Source: Verrucomicrobiaceae bacterium UBA7681 (GTDB taxonomy: Bacteria > Verrucomicrobiota > Verrucomicrobiia > Verrucomicrobiales > Verrucomicrobiaceae). From it: a stretch of DNA of 64,000 bases. Where the stretch lies: the NCBI GenBank assembly GCA_002482965.1, contig DLGZ01000052.1, positions 58,817 through 122,816 of the forward strand, in the 5' to 3' direction. Below are positions 32,680 to 45,757 of the stretch, piece after piece; the stretch's first letter is position 1, and every line of letters begins with the position of its first letter. A model generated the notes under the pieces. It ran no database searches. It worked only from the letters and a program-made list of their open reading frames with translations, and was not told where the DNA came from. The translations under genes were made by a program, and so were the position numbers.

Positions 32680-33747
32680 ATGAATTCCCACCCAGCCTCA
32701 TCCTCACCCGATTTCAATTCACCGGCCTGCCCGGAATGTGCTGAACACGCCTCACCACTTCCTCAACGTGGGCGTCGCGACTTTATCCGCGTGCTTTCCG
32801 GCAGTGCCCTGGGAGTCATGGGTGCATCTTCCCTGACTTCAGGTTTTGCAGCCCCAACAGAAGCGCCCCGCACCGCAAAACCTGCTGAAGAACTCATCCG
32901 CGAACTCTTCGCCGGCCTGACAGCCGAACAAAAAACCGCCATGGTCAAGCCATGGAATCACGGCGCAGAAGCAGGCGGCATCCCCACACGTCTCAAGACC
33001 CACAACGCCGCACCTCTGGGCAAGAAACTCAGCGAGCAGTTCACCACGCCGCAGCAGGATCTCATCAAGCAGACCTTCAAATCCATCCTCTCAGGCGACG
33101 AGGCCTACGACCGCATCAGCCGCCATGGCAAGTGGGACAGCAGCGGCACCTTCGAAGGCAACGGCATCGCCATCTTCGGCGATCCCTCCGGCAAAGATCC
33201 CTTCTCCTGGGTCTTCGCCGGCCATCACCTCACCCTCCGTTGCGATGGCAATTCCCAGCCAAACACCGCCTTCGGCGGCCCCATGTACTACGGCCATTCC
33301 GCCAACGGCCACAGCGACGTGAACGTTTACAACGATCAAACGAAGGAAGTCATGAGCGTCTTCGAAATGCTCAACGAACCCCAGCGCAAACAGGCCGTCA
33401 TCGTCGGCTCTCCTGGCGATGGCGTCGGGGCGCTCAAGCCCAAGCTCGTGGAAAAACCCTCCACCGGCGTCGGCTACGGCGACCTCGATGAATCCCAGCG
33501 CAAGCTCGTCACCGGCGTCATGCGCAAGCTCCTAGACCCCTTCCGCAAGGAAGACGGCGACGAAGTCATGCAGCTCATCAAGACCAACGGCGGCATGGAA
33601 AAACTGCGCCTCGCCTTTTACAAAGACAACGCCGAAAAAGGCAACGACCGCTGGGACGCCTGGCGCATCGAAGGCCCCGGCTTCGTCTGGAACTACCGCG
33701 TCCTCCCCCACGTCCATTGCTTCGTCAACGTCGTCGGCCAGGCCTGA
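32680..33747 (+). CDS. Tat-exported DUF3500 protein
   Basis: A 355-residue protein with a twin-arginine signal (RGRRDFIRVLSGSALGVMGA, about residues 30-50) after a Pro/Ser-rich N-terminus containing CPECAEH. The rest is DUF3500: IRELFAGLTAEQKTAMVKPWNH, FKSILSGDEAYDRISRHGKWDSSG, the strand VFAGHHLTLRCDGN and the end IEGPGFVWNYRVLPHVHCFVN. The His-rich motifs in the core (FAGHHLTL, LPHVH) suggest a metal- or cofactor-binding periplasmic enzyme, consistent with Tat export of a folded protein, but no reaction is known. Confidence 0.88.
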   Translation: MNSHPASSSPDFNSPACPECAEHASPLPQRGRRDFIRVLSGSALGVMGASSLTSGFAAPTEAPRTAKPAEELIRELFAGLTAEQKTAMVKPWNHGAEAGGIPTRLKTHNAAPLGKKLSEQFTTPQQDLIKQTFKSILSGDEAYDRISRHGKWDSSGTFEGNGIAIFGDPSGKDPFSWVFAGHHLTLRCDGNSQPNTAFGGPMYYGHSANGHSDVNVYNDQTKEVMSVFEMLNEPQRKQAVIVGSPGDGVGALKPKLVEKPSTGVGYGDLDESQRKLVTGVMRKLLDPFRKEDGDEVMQLIKTNGGMEKLRLAFYKDNAEKGNDRWDAWRIEGPGFVWNYRVLPHVHCFVNVVGQA

Positions 33748-33760
33748 GTCCCTTGCAGTG

Positions 33761-34123
33761 ATGCGGGCCATCCTTCCCCTTCTCTTCAGCGCGCTGCTCC
33801 TCGGCAGCCTCGCTGAAGTCACTGCCCGTGCTGAAGCCCCGCCCGATTTCCAAAAAGACGTCCTCCCCGTCTTCGAAGAGAAATGCATCCGCTGCCACGG
33901 TGGCAAACGTCGCGGCGGCAAGCTCGACATGCGCACGCTAGAGGCCATGCTCGAAGGCGGCGACACCGGCCCCGCCCTCAAACCCGGCAACGCCAAAAAA
34001 AGCCTCCTCATCGAGCTGATCCACTACAAAGAGATGCCACCCAAAAAAGAGGAGCCATTCATCACTCCCACGGAACTCGAAATGCTCCGCCGCTGGATCA
34101 ATGCCATGCCGGACAAGACTTGA
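33761..34123 (+). CDS. Small planctomycete-type cytochrome c (PSCyt1-like)
   Basis: A 120-residue exported protein: signal peptide to about residue 25, then a single PSCyt1-like domain with the heme site CIRCHGGKRRGG near residue 42 and the late segment LIELIHYKEMPPKKEEPFITPTELEMLRRWI, in which the Met before PPK is the probable axial ligand. It starts 14 bases after the DUF3500 gene and probably forms a transcription unit with it; transfer of electrons to or from the DUF3500 protein is possible but unproven. Confidence 0.87.
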   Translation: MRAILPLLFSALLLGSLAEVTARAEAPPDFQKDVLPVFEEKCIRCHGGKRRGGKLDMRTLEAMLEGGDTGPALKPGNAKKSLLIELIHYKEMPPKKEEPFITPTELEMLRRWINAMPDKT

Positions 34124-34140
34124 TCAATGTCCGAATTTAA

Positions 34141-34215
34141 TGGAGCCAGCAGTCGGGGTCGAACCGACGACCTGCGGTTTACAAAACCGCTGCTCTACCA
34201 CTGAGCTATGCAGGC
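34141..34215 (-). tRNA. tRNA-Thr (anticodon TGT)
   Basis: The 75-base sequence folds into a full cloverleaf: acceptor GCCTGCA/TGCTGGC (one T-T mismatch at the fourth pair), D-arm GCTC-GAGC with AGTGGTA loop, anticodon stem GCGGT/ACCGC around the loop TTTGTAA (anticodon TGT, reading ACA), variable region AGGTC, T-arm GTCGG/CCGAC with TTCGACC, and an encoded CCA end. It ends close to the stop codon of the PSCyt1-like gene, on the opposite strand. Confidence 0.95.
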
Positions 34216-34305
34216 ACATTCTTGAGGGCCGTGATAATAAACGCCCGAGTTCATTCGGCAAATGGATTTACAACAGGATTAGCCGATAGATGGTCCCCTC
34301 CCCGC

Positions 34306-35076
34306 ATGCTCATCACCAGCTCCTCCAACGAACGCATCAAACACGCCCGCAGAGTCCGCGAAGGCCGTGAGCGAGATCTGATCTTCATCGAAGGCGAACG
34401 CCTCGTCACCGAATGCGTATCCTCCGGCCTCGTTCTGCACGCCTGCTTCACCGCCGCCGAGCCCTCCCCCTCGCAGCTAGCCCTGCTGGAGCGCCTCTCC
34501 TGCCCGGTGTTTCAGCTCTCCGAGTCCGTCCTCGAATCCCTCAGCGATACCACCTCCACCCAAGGCATCATCGTCATCGCCGAGCGCCCCTGGCCCACGC
34601 TGGACCGCCTCTTTGAAAGCAAAGCCCCCCTCATCCTCGGCCTCGATCGCATCCAGGACCCCGGCAATCTCGGCACCCTCGTCCGCACCGCCGAATCCGC
34701 CGGCGTCAGCGGCCTCTTCTCTTTCGCAGGATCAGCAGACGCCTTCTCCCCCAAAACCCTGCGCAGCTCCATGGGCTCCGCCTTTCGCCTGCCCATCCTC
34801 CCTGATGTCTCCGGCCTCGGCACCATCGAAACCTGCCGCAGCCGTGGCCTCAAAACCGTCGTCGCCACTGGCGATGCCGACATCCTGCACTACGACTACG
34901 ATTGGCGCCAGCCCACCCTCCTCATCCTCGGCAACGAAGGCCGCGGCGCCAGCCCCGAGATCATGCAGGCCTGCGACGCCCGCGTCCGCATCCCCCTCCA
35001 CTCCCCCGTGGAATCCCTCAACGTCGCCGCAGCCGGTGCCGCCATCTTGTTTGAAGCCGTGCGGCAGCGCCGCTAG
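34306..35076 (+). CDS. TrmH/RlmB-type SPOUT RNA 2'-O-methyltransferase
   Basis: A 256-residue enzyme: an N-terminal L30e-like substrate-binding part with FIEGERLVTECVSSG near residue 28, then the SPOUT domain with motif 1 LDRIQDPGNLGTLVRTAESAG, motif 2 ILGNEGRGASPEI and motif 3 IPLHSPVESLNVAAAGAAILFEA, which together form the trefoil knot that binds S-adenosylmethionine. It should 2'-O-methylate rRNA or tRNA; the exact target cannot be read. The ATG at 34306 begins the family core; the frame is open upstream into the tRNA region. Confidence 0.92.
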   Translation: MLITSSSNERIKHARRVREGRERDLIFIEGERLVTECVSSGLVLHACFTAAEPSPSQLALLERLSCPVFQLSESVLESLSDTTSTQGIIVIAERPWPTLDRLFESKAPLILGLDRIQDPGNLGTLVRTAESAGVSGLFSFAGSADAFSPKTLRSSMGSAFRLPILPDVSGLGTIETCRSRGLKTVVATGDADILHYDYDWRQPTLLILGNEGRGASPEIMQACDARVRIPLHSPVESLNVAAAGAAILFEAVRQRR

Positions 35077-35218
35077 CACCTCGTAGAATGAGTGTGGCGA
35101 CAGCCCGCCCGTTCATCAGCGTGGGATGACGCCCCACGTTTTGAAATGCCCCTTGGGACGAAATGGGACAGTGGCATCCGGAACTTGCGTGCGCTCGTTC
35201 TCCCCTGCACTTCTCCTC

Positions 35219-36634
35219 ATGTCAGAACACTCTTTCGACTTCATCGTCATCGGCGGCGGCAGCGGCGGCTATGCAGCAGCCCGCACCGCACACAGCGCCG
35301 GACTCCGTGTCGCAGTCATCGACGGCGCATCCGAGCTCGGCGGCCTCTGCATCCTGCGCGGCTGCATGCCCAGCAAGACCCTCATCGAATCCGCCAACCG
35401 CCAGCTCCACATCCGCCACGCAGCCGACTTCGGCCTCAAAGCCACCTCCCACGGCGTCGATGTCCACACCATCCGCGATCGCAAACGCACCCTCATCGCC
35501 GACTTCGCCAGCTACCGCCAGAGCCAGCTCGAAGACGGCCGCTTCACACTCTATCGCGGCCACGCCCGCTTTGTAGATGCCCACACCATCGAAGTGCTGC
35601 CCCGCGATGGCTCACCATCCTTCCAAGTCACCGCCCGCAGCTTCTGCATCGCCACCGGCTCAGAAGTCATGGTCCCCAACGTCCCCGGCCTCGCCGAAAC
35701 CGGTTACTGGACCAGCGATGATGTCTTGGATGCAGACACACTGCCCAAAACCATCGCCGTCCTCGGCGGCGGAGCCATCGCCCTCGAAATGGCGCACTAC
35801 CTCGAAGCCATGGGCTGCGCCGTCACACTGATCCAGCGCAACACCCAGCTCCTCACCGGCCAGGATCGCGAATGCAGCGATGTCCTCGCGAAAGCCTACG
35901 CCGAGCGCGGCATGAAAATGCATCTCGGCACCCACCTCAGCGCCGTCTCCACGCACGACGGCCGCAAGCGCATCGAGTTCACCGAATCCGGTCACACCCA
36001 TTCCATCCTCGTCGATGAAATCCTCCTCGCCATGGGCCGCGTGCCCGCCACGAAGAGCCTCGCGCTGGATGCAGCCAAAGTCGCCCTGCACAAATCCAAG
36101 GTCATCGTCAATGACCGCATGCAGACCTCCCAGCCGCACATCTTCGCCGCTGGTGATGTCTGCAGCCCGCTCGATGTCGTCCACATCGCCATCCAGCAGG
36201 GCGAAATAGCCGCCCGCAATGCCGCTGCCCTGATTCATGGCAAAGCAGCCGAAGAAACCATCGACTACCGCCTCACCCTCTTCGGTGTTTTCTCGCACCC
36301 GCAGATGGCCGTCGTCGGTGCCACCAGCGAAAAGCTCAAAGAACAAAACACACCCTTTCTCGAAGCCAGTTATCCCTTCAATGACCACGGCAAATCCATG
36401 GTCATGGGCGAAACCGCCGGCTTCGTCAAAATGCTCGCACACAAGGAAACCGGCGAAATCCTCGGTGCCTGCGTCGTCGGCCCCGAAGCCACCGAACTCA
36501 TCCACGAAGTCGTCATCGCCATGAACTTCCACTCCACCGTCCAGCAGTTCATGGCTATCCCGCACTACCATCCGACACTCAGCGAAATCTGGACCTATCC
36601 AGCGGAAGAAATCGCCGATCAGATGGCCGCGTAA
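35219..36634 (+). CDS. Dihydrolipoamide dehydrogenase-like FAD disulfide oxidoreductase
   Basis: A 471-residue class I pyridine nucleotide-disulfide oxidoreductase. FAD site: FIVIGGGSGGYAAA. Redox-active pair: GGLCILRGCMPSKTL (C-x4-C). NAD(P) site: IAVLGGGAIALEMAHYLEAMG. Second FAD site: HIFAAGDVCSPLDVVHIA. C-terminal active-site segment: PHYHPTLSEIWTYP, with the catalytic His and Glu context of lipoamide dehydrogenases. The 2-oxoacid dehydrogenase genes are absent, so it may be a mercuric reductase-like or general disulfide reductase. The start lies at the N-terminal FAD strand; the upstream open frame has no support. Confidence 0.88.
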   Translation: MSEHSFDFIVIGGGSGGYAAARTAHSAGLRVAVIDGASELGGLCILRGCMPSKTLIESANRQLHIRHAADFGLKATSHGVDVHTIRDRKRTLIADFASYRQSQLEDGRFTLYRGHARFVDAHTIEVLPRDGSPSFQVTARSFCIATGSEVMVPNVPGLAETGYWTSDDVLDADTLPKTIAVLGGGAIALEMAHYLEAMGCAVTLIQRNTQLLTGQDRECSDVLAKAYAERGMKMHLGTHLSAVSTHDGRKRIEFTESGHTHSILVDEILLAMGRVPATKSLALDAAKVALHKSKVIVNDRMQTSQPHIFAAGDVCSPLDVVHIAIQQGEIAARNAAALIHGKAAEETIDYRLTLFGVFSHPQMAVVGATSEKLKEQNTPFLEASYPFNDHGKSMVMGETAGFVKMLAHKETGEILGACVVGPEATELIHEVVIAMNFHSTVQQFMAIPHYHPTLSEIWTYPAEEIADQMAA

Positions 36635-36677
36635 GCAGGATCGCACATCACAATCCCCCGAAAAGGCGGGGTGCGAA

Positions 36678-36703
36678 GGACGTTAGCATTCACACTAACG
36701 TCC
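36678..36703 (+). promoter_or_regulatory. Perfect hairpin directly before the first DUF1549 gene
   Basis: A 9-bp perfect stem (GGACGTTAG / CTAACGTCC) with an eight-base loop ends five bases before the ATG at 36709. A second short hairpin (CCCCG-AAAAGG-CGGGG, around 36656-36671) lies just upstream and may terminate the previous gene. In the mRNA the first stem would cover the ribosome entry region; as DNA it could be an operator dyad. No T-run follows, so it is not a typical terminator. Confidence 0.5.
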
Positions 36704-36708
36704 CACCC

Positions 36709-39700
36709 ATGCGCCGCGCTCTTCTCATCTTCCTGGCCTTCCCCGCCCTCCTCACGGCGGAGTCCGCCAAACTCAAATACAACCGCGATGTGCGGCCCAT
36801 CCTCAATGAAAAATGCTTTCATTGCCACGGCACGGATGCCAGCCATCGCAAAGGCGATCTCCGCCTCGACCTGCGCGAAAATGCCATCAAGCCCGCCAAG
36901 TCCGGAGACATCGCCATCATTCCCGGCAAGGCCGAACTAAGCCAGCTCATCGCGCGCGTCGAACTCCCCCACGGCGATGACGACGTGATGCCTCCCGACA
37001 AAGACGGCAAGCCTCTCACCGCCGAAGAAAAAAACATCCTGCGCCAATGGATCAGCGAAGGCGCAGAGTATCAGGGCCACTGGGCCTTCCTCAAACCCGA
37101 GCGCTCGCCCGCACCGCAAATATCCGATCCCAAGTTCACGATCCGCAACGAGATCGACACCTTCATCGCCGAACGCCTGCAGCAGGAAAACCTGCACACC
37201 TCGCCCGAGGCAGACCCCGCCACACTCCTCCGCCGCGTAACGCTGGATCTCACCGGCCTGCCGCCGACATTGGAAGAAATCACCGCCTTCGAAAAAGACA
37301 CCTCCCCACGCGCTTACGAATCAGTCGTTGACCGTCTTCTAAAATCCGAACACTACGGCGAACGCATGGCCATGCAGTGGCTCGACTTCGCCCGCTTCGC
37401 CGACAGCCATGGCTTCCAGACAGACAGCAGCCGCTCCATGTGGCCCTGGCGTGACTGGGTTATCAAAGCCTTCAACGATAACAAACCCTTCGATCAGTTC
37501 ACCCTAGAACAAATCGGCGGGGATCTGCTACCCAATGCCACCCGCGATCAAATCGTCGCCACCGGCTTCAATCGCAATCATCGCCTCAATGGCGAAGGCG
37601 GCATCATCGCCGAGGAGTGGCGCATCGAGAACATCATCGACCGCGTGGAAACCACCAGCTTCACCTGGCTCGGCCTCACGCTGAACTGCTGCCGCTGCCA
37701 CGATCACAAGTACGACCCCTTCTCTCAAAAGGACTTCTATTCGTTCTTCGCCTTCTTCAACAACATCGCCGAAAGCGGCACCATTCAGGGCAGTTCCAAC
37801 CGCAGCGGTGGCAATTCCGATCCGGTGATCCAAGTGCCGGACAAGGACGAAGAGATTCAACTCGCCTCGCTGCGCAAAAAGATCGACGCCGCCCAGGAAC
37901 TCGTCACCGAGACACAACTGCAACTGCCCAACCTCGTCGCCAGCTGGGAGGCTGACATGGAAAAACCTGAAACTGCGAAGAAGCCCATGTGGCAGTTGCT
38001 TCCCGTAGCGGAGGCGAAATCCCAAGGCGGTGCCGCGCTACACAAGCTGCCGGATGCCTCCTGGATCACCGGCGGCCGCAATCCTGACTTCGACATTTAC
38101 ACCATCACAGCCCCCCTCGCTTCGGGAACCTTCACCGGCTTGCTACTGGAAGCTCTGCCAGATCCCACTCTCCCCAGCCAAAGCCTCGGCCGTGCCCACA
38201 ATGGCAACTTTGTGCTCACCGGCATCCAGGGCGAGATCACCGCCCCTACTTTAAAACAGCCTGTGAAAATCACCTTCACCCGCGCCGAGGCAGACTACGC
38301 GCAAAAAGGTTACGATGTGAAGCTGCTGCTCGACCAGAACCCCAAGAACGGCTGGGCCATCGATGGCAACGACCCCAAGAAACGCGTGGAACGCAATGCC
38401 ATGTTCATCGTGGACAAAGCACTTCGCGTTCCCACCGGCGCCACACTCACCGTGCGCCTCCTGCATCAGTCCACGTATGCCGGGCACAACATGGGCCGCT
38501 TCCGTCTTTCCACCACCGATGCCGAGCCTGCGCTGGCCAGCATCGATGGCACAGGCGGTCCGCCAGCCACCGTTCTTGCCGTGCTAAAAACCCCAACCGA
38601 AAACCGCACGCCACAGCAGCGCAGCGAGCTCGAAAAATACTACCGCGCCAGTGTGGACAGCCCGCTGCGTGATGCGGACTACGCCCTCGCCGCAGCAAAA
38701 GCGGAACTGGAAAAATACGAGCGCATCGTTCCCTCCGTGATGGTCATGAAAGAAGGCCCCGTGCGCGATGCCTTCATCCTCAAACGCGGCGAATACGACA
38801 AGCCCGGCGACAAGGTCAGTATGCTCACTCCCGTAGTTCTCCCACCCATGCCAAAGGGCGCGCCCAGCAATCGCCTCGGCCTCGCACAGTGGATCGTCTC
38901 TCCCGAAAATCCTCTCACCGCACGCGTGTGGGTGAATCGCGCGTGGGAGAAATTCTTCGGCTACGGTTTGTCAAAATCCACCGAGAACCTCGGCACGCAG
39001 TCCGAGTATCCCGTGCATCCCGAACTGCTCGACTGGCTCGCCACCGAGTTCATCCGCTGCGGCTGGGACATGAAGGCCATGCAGAAGCTCATCGTCATGA
39101 GCGCCACCTATCGGCAGTCGTCCAAGCTCACACCCGCACTGCTCGAAAAAGATCCTGAAAACCGCCTTCTCGCACGCGGCCCGCGCTTCCGTCTCTCCGG
39201 TGAAGTTGTGCGTGATCAGGCACTCGCCTTGGCGGGATTGCTCGTGCCAAAGGTCGGCGGCCCAAGTGTAAAGCCCTACATGCCAGACGGCGTGTGGGAT
39301 GATACCAGCAAGTACGGCGACCTGCGCGGCTACAAAGCCGACACCGGCGAAGGTCTCTACCGCCGCAGCTTCTACACCATCTGGAAACGCACCGCCGCAC
39401 CGCCCACCATGCTGCTCTTCGATGCCCCCACGCGCGAAATCTGCACCGTCAAACGCAGCCGCACCAACACCCCGTTGCAGGCACTCTCACTGCTCAATGA
39501 AGTCACCTTCGTCGAAGCCGCACGCGGCCTCGCGCAGCAGATGATGCAGCACGGCGGCACCACCCCGGAGCAGCGCATCGCCTACGGCTTCCAGCGCGCC
39601 ACCTCCCGCACCATCGACCCCGCCGCCCTCAAGCAACTCACCACCGGCCTGAATCAACGCATCACCGAATTCCAATCCAAGCCCGCCGACGCCACCGCCC

Positions 39701-39816
39701 TCATCTCTCAAGGCACCACCAAGGCCGACGCCTCGCTCAATCCCGCCGAACTCGCCGCCTACACCACCACCGCCGCCGTTCTCCTCAACCTCGACCGCGT
39801 CATCACCCGTGATTGA
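36709..39816 (+). CDS. PSCyt1-DUF1549-DUF1553 protein (module A)
   Basis: A 1035-residue exported protein with the standard three-part planctomycete layout. After the signal peptide comes PSCyt1 with heme site [19 protein letters not shown] near residue 36; then DUF1549 (PSCyt2), with [34 protein letters not shown] near 155 and [24 protein letters not shown] near 328; then DUF1553 (PSD1), with [26 protein letters not shown] and ANRxxxxxx-like [23 protein letters not shown]. Such proteins are always paired with DUF1501 partners, and are suggested to act in polymer degradation or electron transfer. The next gene starts only one base after its stop. Confidence 0.92.
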   Translation: MRRALLIFLAFPALLTAESAKLKYNRDVRPILNEKCFHCHGTDASHRKGDLRLDLRENAIKPAKSGDIAIIPGKAELSQLIARVELPHGDDDVMPPDKDGKPLTAEEKNILRQWISEGAEYQGHWAFLKPERSPAPQISDPKFTIRNEIDTFIAERLQQENLHTSPEADPATLLRRVTLDLTGLPPTLEEITAFEKDTSPRAYESVVDRLLKSEHYGERMAMQWLDFARFADSHGFQTDSSRSMWPWRDWVIKAFNDNKPFDQFTLEQIGGDLLPNATRDQIVATGFNRNHRLNGEGGIIAEEWRIENIIDRVETTSFTWLGLTLNCCRCHDHKYDPFSQKDFYSFFAFFNNIAESGTIQGSSNRSGGNSDPVIQVPDKDEEIQLASLRKKIDAAQELVTETQLQLPNLVASWEADMEKPETAKKPMWQLLPVAEAKSQGGAALHKLPDASWITGGRNPDFDIYTITAPLASGTFTGLLLEALPDPTLPSQSLGRAHNGNFVLTGIQGEITAPTLKQPVKITFTRAEADYAQKGYDVKLLLDQNPKNGWAIDGNDPKKRVERNAMFIVDKALRVPTGATLTVRLLHQSTYAGHNMGRFRLSTTDAEPALASIDGTGGPPATVLAVLKTPTENRTPQQRSELEKYYRASVDSPLRDADYALAAAKAELEKYERIVPSVMVMKEGPVRDAFILKRGEYDKPGDKVSMLTPVVLPPMPKGAPSNRLGLAQWIVSPENPLTARVWVNRAWEKFFGYGLSKSTENLGTQSEYPVHPELLDWLATEFIRCGWDMKAMQKLIVMSATYRQSSKLTPALLEKDPENRLLARGPRFRLSGEVVRDQALALAGLLVPKVGGPSVKPYMPDGVWDDTSKYGDLRGYKADTGEGLYRRSFYTIWKRTAAPPTMLLFDAPTREICTVKRSRTNTPLQALSLLNEVTFVEAARGLAQQMMQHGGTTPEQRIAYGFQRATSRTIDPAALKQLTTGLNQRITEFQSKPADATALISQGTTKADASLNPAELAAYTTTAAVLLNLDRVITRD

Positions 39817-39817
39817 T

Positions 39818-41260
39818 ATGAATCATCCAGCCCTTCAATTTCAAGACCGGCTCAACCGCCGCATCTTCCTCAAGCAAAGCTCCAGCGCCATCGGTGCCGC
39901 CGCGCTCGGATCACTCCTTCAGGACGAAGCCGCCGCCGCATCTCCCACGCGCGTCTTCCCCAACTTCGCGCCCAAAGCGAAACGCATCATCTATCTCTTC
40001 CAATCCGGTGCTCCCTCCCAGCTCGATCTGTTCGATCCAAAGCCGCAGATGGAAAAACACCGCGCCGAGGATCTCCCCGCCAGCATTCGGCAAGGCCAGC
40101 GACTCACCACGATGACCTCCGGCCAGAAGGCCTTCCCCGTCGCTCCATCCATCTTCAAATTCGCGCAGCATGGCCAGGGCGGTATCTGGCTCAGCGAACT
40201 CTTTCCCCATCTCTCCACCGTCGCGGATGAGATGTGCGTCATCCGCTCCATGTTCACCGAGGCGATCAATCACGATCCCGCCATCACCTTCTGCCAGACC
40301 GGCTCCCAGCTCGCCGGACGCCCCAGCATCGGCTCCTGGCTCAGCTACGGTCTCGGCAGCGCCAATCGCGATCTTCCCGCCTATGTGGTGATGACTTCCT
40401 TCGGTACGGGCCGTCGCGATGACCAACCGCTCTATGACCGCCTCTGGGGCAGCGGCTTTCTCCCCACGCAGCATCAGGGCGTGCGCTTCCGCAATACTGG
40501 CGACCCGGTTCTCTACCTCTCCAATCCCGCTGGCGTAGATCGTCCCATGCGCCGCCAGATGCTCGATGAAATCGCCGCACTCAATCAGCGCGACTTCGAA
40601 TCCTTCGGCGATCCCGAAACCGCCACGCGTATCTCCCAGTATGAAATGGCATTTCGTATGCAGATGAGCGTCCCCGATCTCGTGGACACCTCCAAAGAGC
40701 CTCAGCACGTGCTCGACAGCTACGGCCCTGATGTCCAAAAGCCCGGCACCTTCGCGGCCAACTGCCTCCTCGCACGCCGCCTCGCCGAGCGCGATGTCCG
40801 CTGCATCCAGCTCTTCCACATGGGCTGGGACCATCATGGCGGTCTGCCCAATGCCATCCGTGGCCAGTGCCGCGACACCGACCAGCCCACCACCGCGCTC
40901 ATCAAGGATCTGAAACAGCGCGGCCTGCTTGACGACACCCTCATCGTCTGGGGCGGCGAATTCGGCCGCACCATCTACTCTCAGGGCACCCTCACCGCCA
41001 CCAACTACGGCCGCGACCACCACCCCCGCTGCTACTCCCTCTTCATGGCCGGCGGCGGCATCAAGAAAGGCACCACCTACGGCGAAACCGACGACTACAG
41101 CTACAACATCGTCCGCGACCCCGTCCACGTGCACGATCTCAACGCCACCCTCATGCACCTCCTCGGCATCAATCACGAACGCCTCAACTACAAGTTCCAA
41201 GGCCTCGACATGCGCCTCACCGGCATCGCCGGAAATCTCGTCAAGGGTGTGCTGGCATAA
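39818..41260 (+). CDS. DUF1501 family exported protein (module A)
   Basis: A 480-residue DUF1501 protein of the alkaline phosphatase/sulfatase-like superfamily. The N-terminus contains a twin-arginine-like motif ([23 protein letters not shown]). Conserved blocks include [24 protein letters not shown] (probable metal-binding Asp), [38 protein letters not shown], and [21 protein letters not shown] near the C-terminus. The partner DUF1549 protein ends one base before an alternative reading of the start; a GTG at 39809 would overlap it. The reaction is unknown. Confidence 0.92.
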   Translation: MNHPALQFQDRLNRRIFLKQSSSAIGAAALGSLLQDEAAAASPTRVFPNFAPKAKRIIYLFQSGAPSQLDLFDPKPQMEKHRAEDLPASIRQGQRLTTMTSGQKAFPVAPSIFKFAQHGQGGIWLSELFPHLSTVADEMCVIRSMFTEAINHDPAITFCQTGSQLAGRPSIGSWLSYGLGSANRDLPAYVVMTSFGTGRRDDQPLYDRLWGSGFLPTQHQGVRFRNTGDPVLYLSNPAGVDRPMRRQMLDEIAALNQRDFESFGDPETATRISQYEMAFRMQMSVPDLVDTSKEPQHVLDSYGPDVQKPGTFAANCLLARRLAERDVRCIQLFHMGWDHHGGLPNAIRGQCRDTDQPTTALIKDLKQRGLLDDTLIVWGGEFGRTIYSQGTLTATNYGRDHHPRCYSLFMAGGGIKKGTTYGETDDYSYNIVRDPVHVHDLNATLMHLLGINHERLNYKFQGLDMRLTGIAGNLVKGVLA

Positions 41261-41273
41261 ACGCAATCCCCCA

Positions 41274-41336
<63 letters not shown>

Positions 41337-41416
41337 CGCACCGCCACACGCTCCAGTTCGCTCACCACCATAGACATTCCTCATCCGCGGGCTCACAATT
41401 CAATTCATCTGGCCCT

Positions 41417-42262
41417 TCACCTCCCCTTCCGCCCCCGCTGCCTCGCCCGAAACTCCCCCGGCCCACACCCGACCTGCCGCGCAAACATGCGGCTGAAGTA
41501 GTGCCGGTTCGGAAACCCAAACCCCACGGCGATCTGATCAATTGTCTTGTCCGTCAGCGCCAGCGCCTCCCCTGCTAATCGCACCCGCGTGCCCAGCACA
41601 TACGCCGCCGGCGTCTGCCCCGTGTGCTCACGAAAGGCACGAATGAACCGCTCCACGCTCATCCCTGCACGCTCCGCCAGAAAAGGATTCGTCAGCCTGC
41701 TATGCGGCGCACGCGCAATGAGCGCCAGCACTTCAACAAGCCGCTCCGGCATCACAGGAGGTGCCCCCGTTTCCAAGGCCGCAAAAACCGTATGCAACAA
41801 CGCCGCGCTGAGATGATGCAGCCGATGATCCCTCATTTCTTCAGCCGGCTCACGATGCGTCGCCATCATCTGCCCCAGCATTGATCGCAGCCCCTCATCC
41901 ACCGCAATGACGATGGGAGCCGCACGCATCGACACACCCGGCCTCGCGGTGGTGAAGTGCAGCCAGAAGTGGCTGGCCTTCACCGGGCCACAGCAGTCAA
42001 AGACCGTGTCCGCCGGAATCAGCACGGCGCACTTCGGCCCCAGCGGCAGCTTGCGTCCTTCAAACACGAGATTGCAGCCCGGTTTCGGATTGTAGTAGAA
42101 GCGCCAGAAGGGCGAATCCACCCCCTGATGATTCCAATCCTCCAGCGCGGGCTGATACCCGCTTTCGTGAATCAAAAACGGCGTCCAGCCCGACTGCGCC
42201 ACACGCGCAAGATCCACGCCCCACGGCGTGGTGTAGTTGAGGTATTTGCGGCGGCTCGGCAT
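41417..42262 (-). CDS. AraC family transcriptional regulator
   Basis: A 281-residue regulator. The N-terminal half is a cupin-like sensing domain (WRFYYNPKPGCNLVFEGRKLPLGPKCAVLIPADTVF); the C-terminal 100 residues contain two helix-turn-helix units, with NPFLAERAGMSVERFIRAFREHTGQTPAAYV and the signature DQIAVGFGFPNRHYFSRMFARQVGCGPGEFR. It probably responds to a sugar-like ligand. It is divergent from module B with 137 bases between them, so it is a strong candidate regulator of that module. Confidence 0.92.
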   Translation of the reverse strand: MPSRRKYLNYTTPWGVDLARVAQSGWTPFLIHESGYQPALEDWNHQGVDSPFWRFYYNPKPGCNLVFEGRKLPLGPKCAVLIPADTVFDCCGPVKASHFWLHFTTARPGVSMRAAPIVIAVDEGLRSMLGQMMATHREPAEEMRDHRLHHLSAALLHTVFAALETGAPPVMPERLVEVLALIARAPHSRLTNPFLAERAGMSVERFIRAFREHTGQTPAAYVLGTRVRLAGEALALTDKTIDQIAVGFGFPNRHYFSRMFARQVGCGPGEFRARQRGRKGR

Positions 42263-42399
42263 GATCTATTAATGGAATCAGATACGCAACAACCCGCCTC
42301 ATTCACCAGCTTTTCATTCTCAGCATTGCAGAATAAGACATAAATCATCCATAAAGAGGCACAGCCGGCCAGCGTTGGTTTATCAGCGTCATTCCACTC

Positions 42400-45474
<3,075 letters not shown>

Positions 45475-45558
45475 ACCATCTTTGAACCTTCGCCGAATAT
45501 CTGGCACAAACCCACTACAGCTTATGACAGACTCCTTCCCAAACGCAGGACCTCAGAA

Positions 45559-45651
45559 AGCCCGTAGGGCTGGCACAACCGTAGCCGTGGGTGCCAACCC
45601 ACGGAGCCACATCACCCACCTCTCTCAAATCTCGTGGAACCGCGTAGCGGT
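45559..45651. repeat. Structured intergenic repeat with GTA-loop hairpins
   Basis: Three short perfect hairpins lie in a row: AGCCC-GTA-GGGCT (45559-45571), CCGTGGGT-GCCA-ACCCACGG (45585-45604) and ACCGC-GTA-GCGGT (45639-45651). The first and third share the GTA loop and a following G(G/A)CACAA but have different arm sequences that still pair, which is compensatory change. Similar elements are, to my memory, common between genes of Planctomycetes and Verrucomicrobia. It lies in the 283-base spacer after the DUF1553 gene. Confidence 0.7.
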
Positions 45652-45757
45652 GACACAAATCTCCGCCACGCCCCAGACGCGGAAAAGCCCACGATGAGGC
45701 CGTTTCCAAACACGATTTCAGCCCCCCTTGAACTCAACTTTTTTGTAATCTACCATC

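Noticed and set aside
33761..34123. The small cytochrome as a fragment of a larger DUF1549 gene
   Set aside because: It has its own signal peptide, complete heme domain and a close co-directional partner (DUF3500), so it is a complete short gene.
28930..34140. An intact integrative element between the tRNA fragments
   Set aside because: No integrase, recombinase, transposase or phage-like gene is present, and gene content and base composition look like the rest of the chromosome; only possible scars remain.
45524..45697. A short open frame in the spacer after module B
   Set aside because: Its translation simply reads through the structured repeat and has no independent support.
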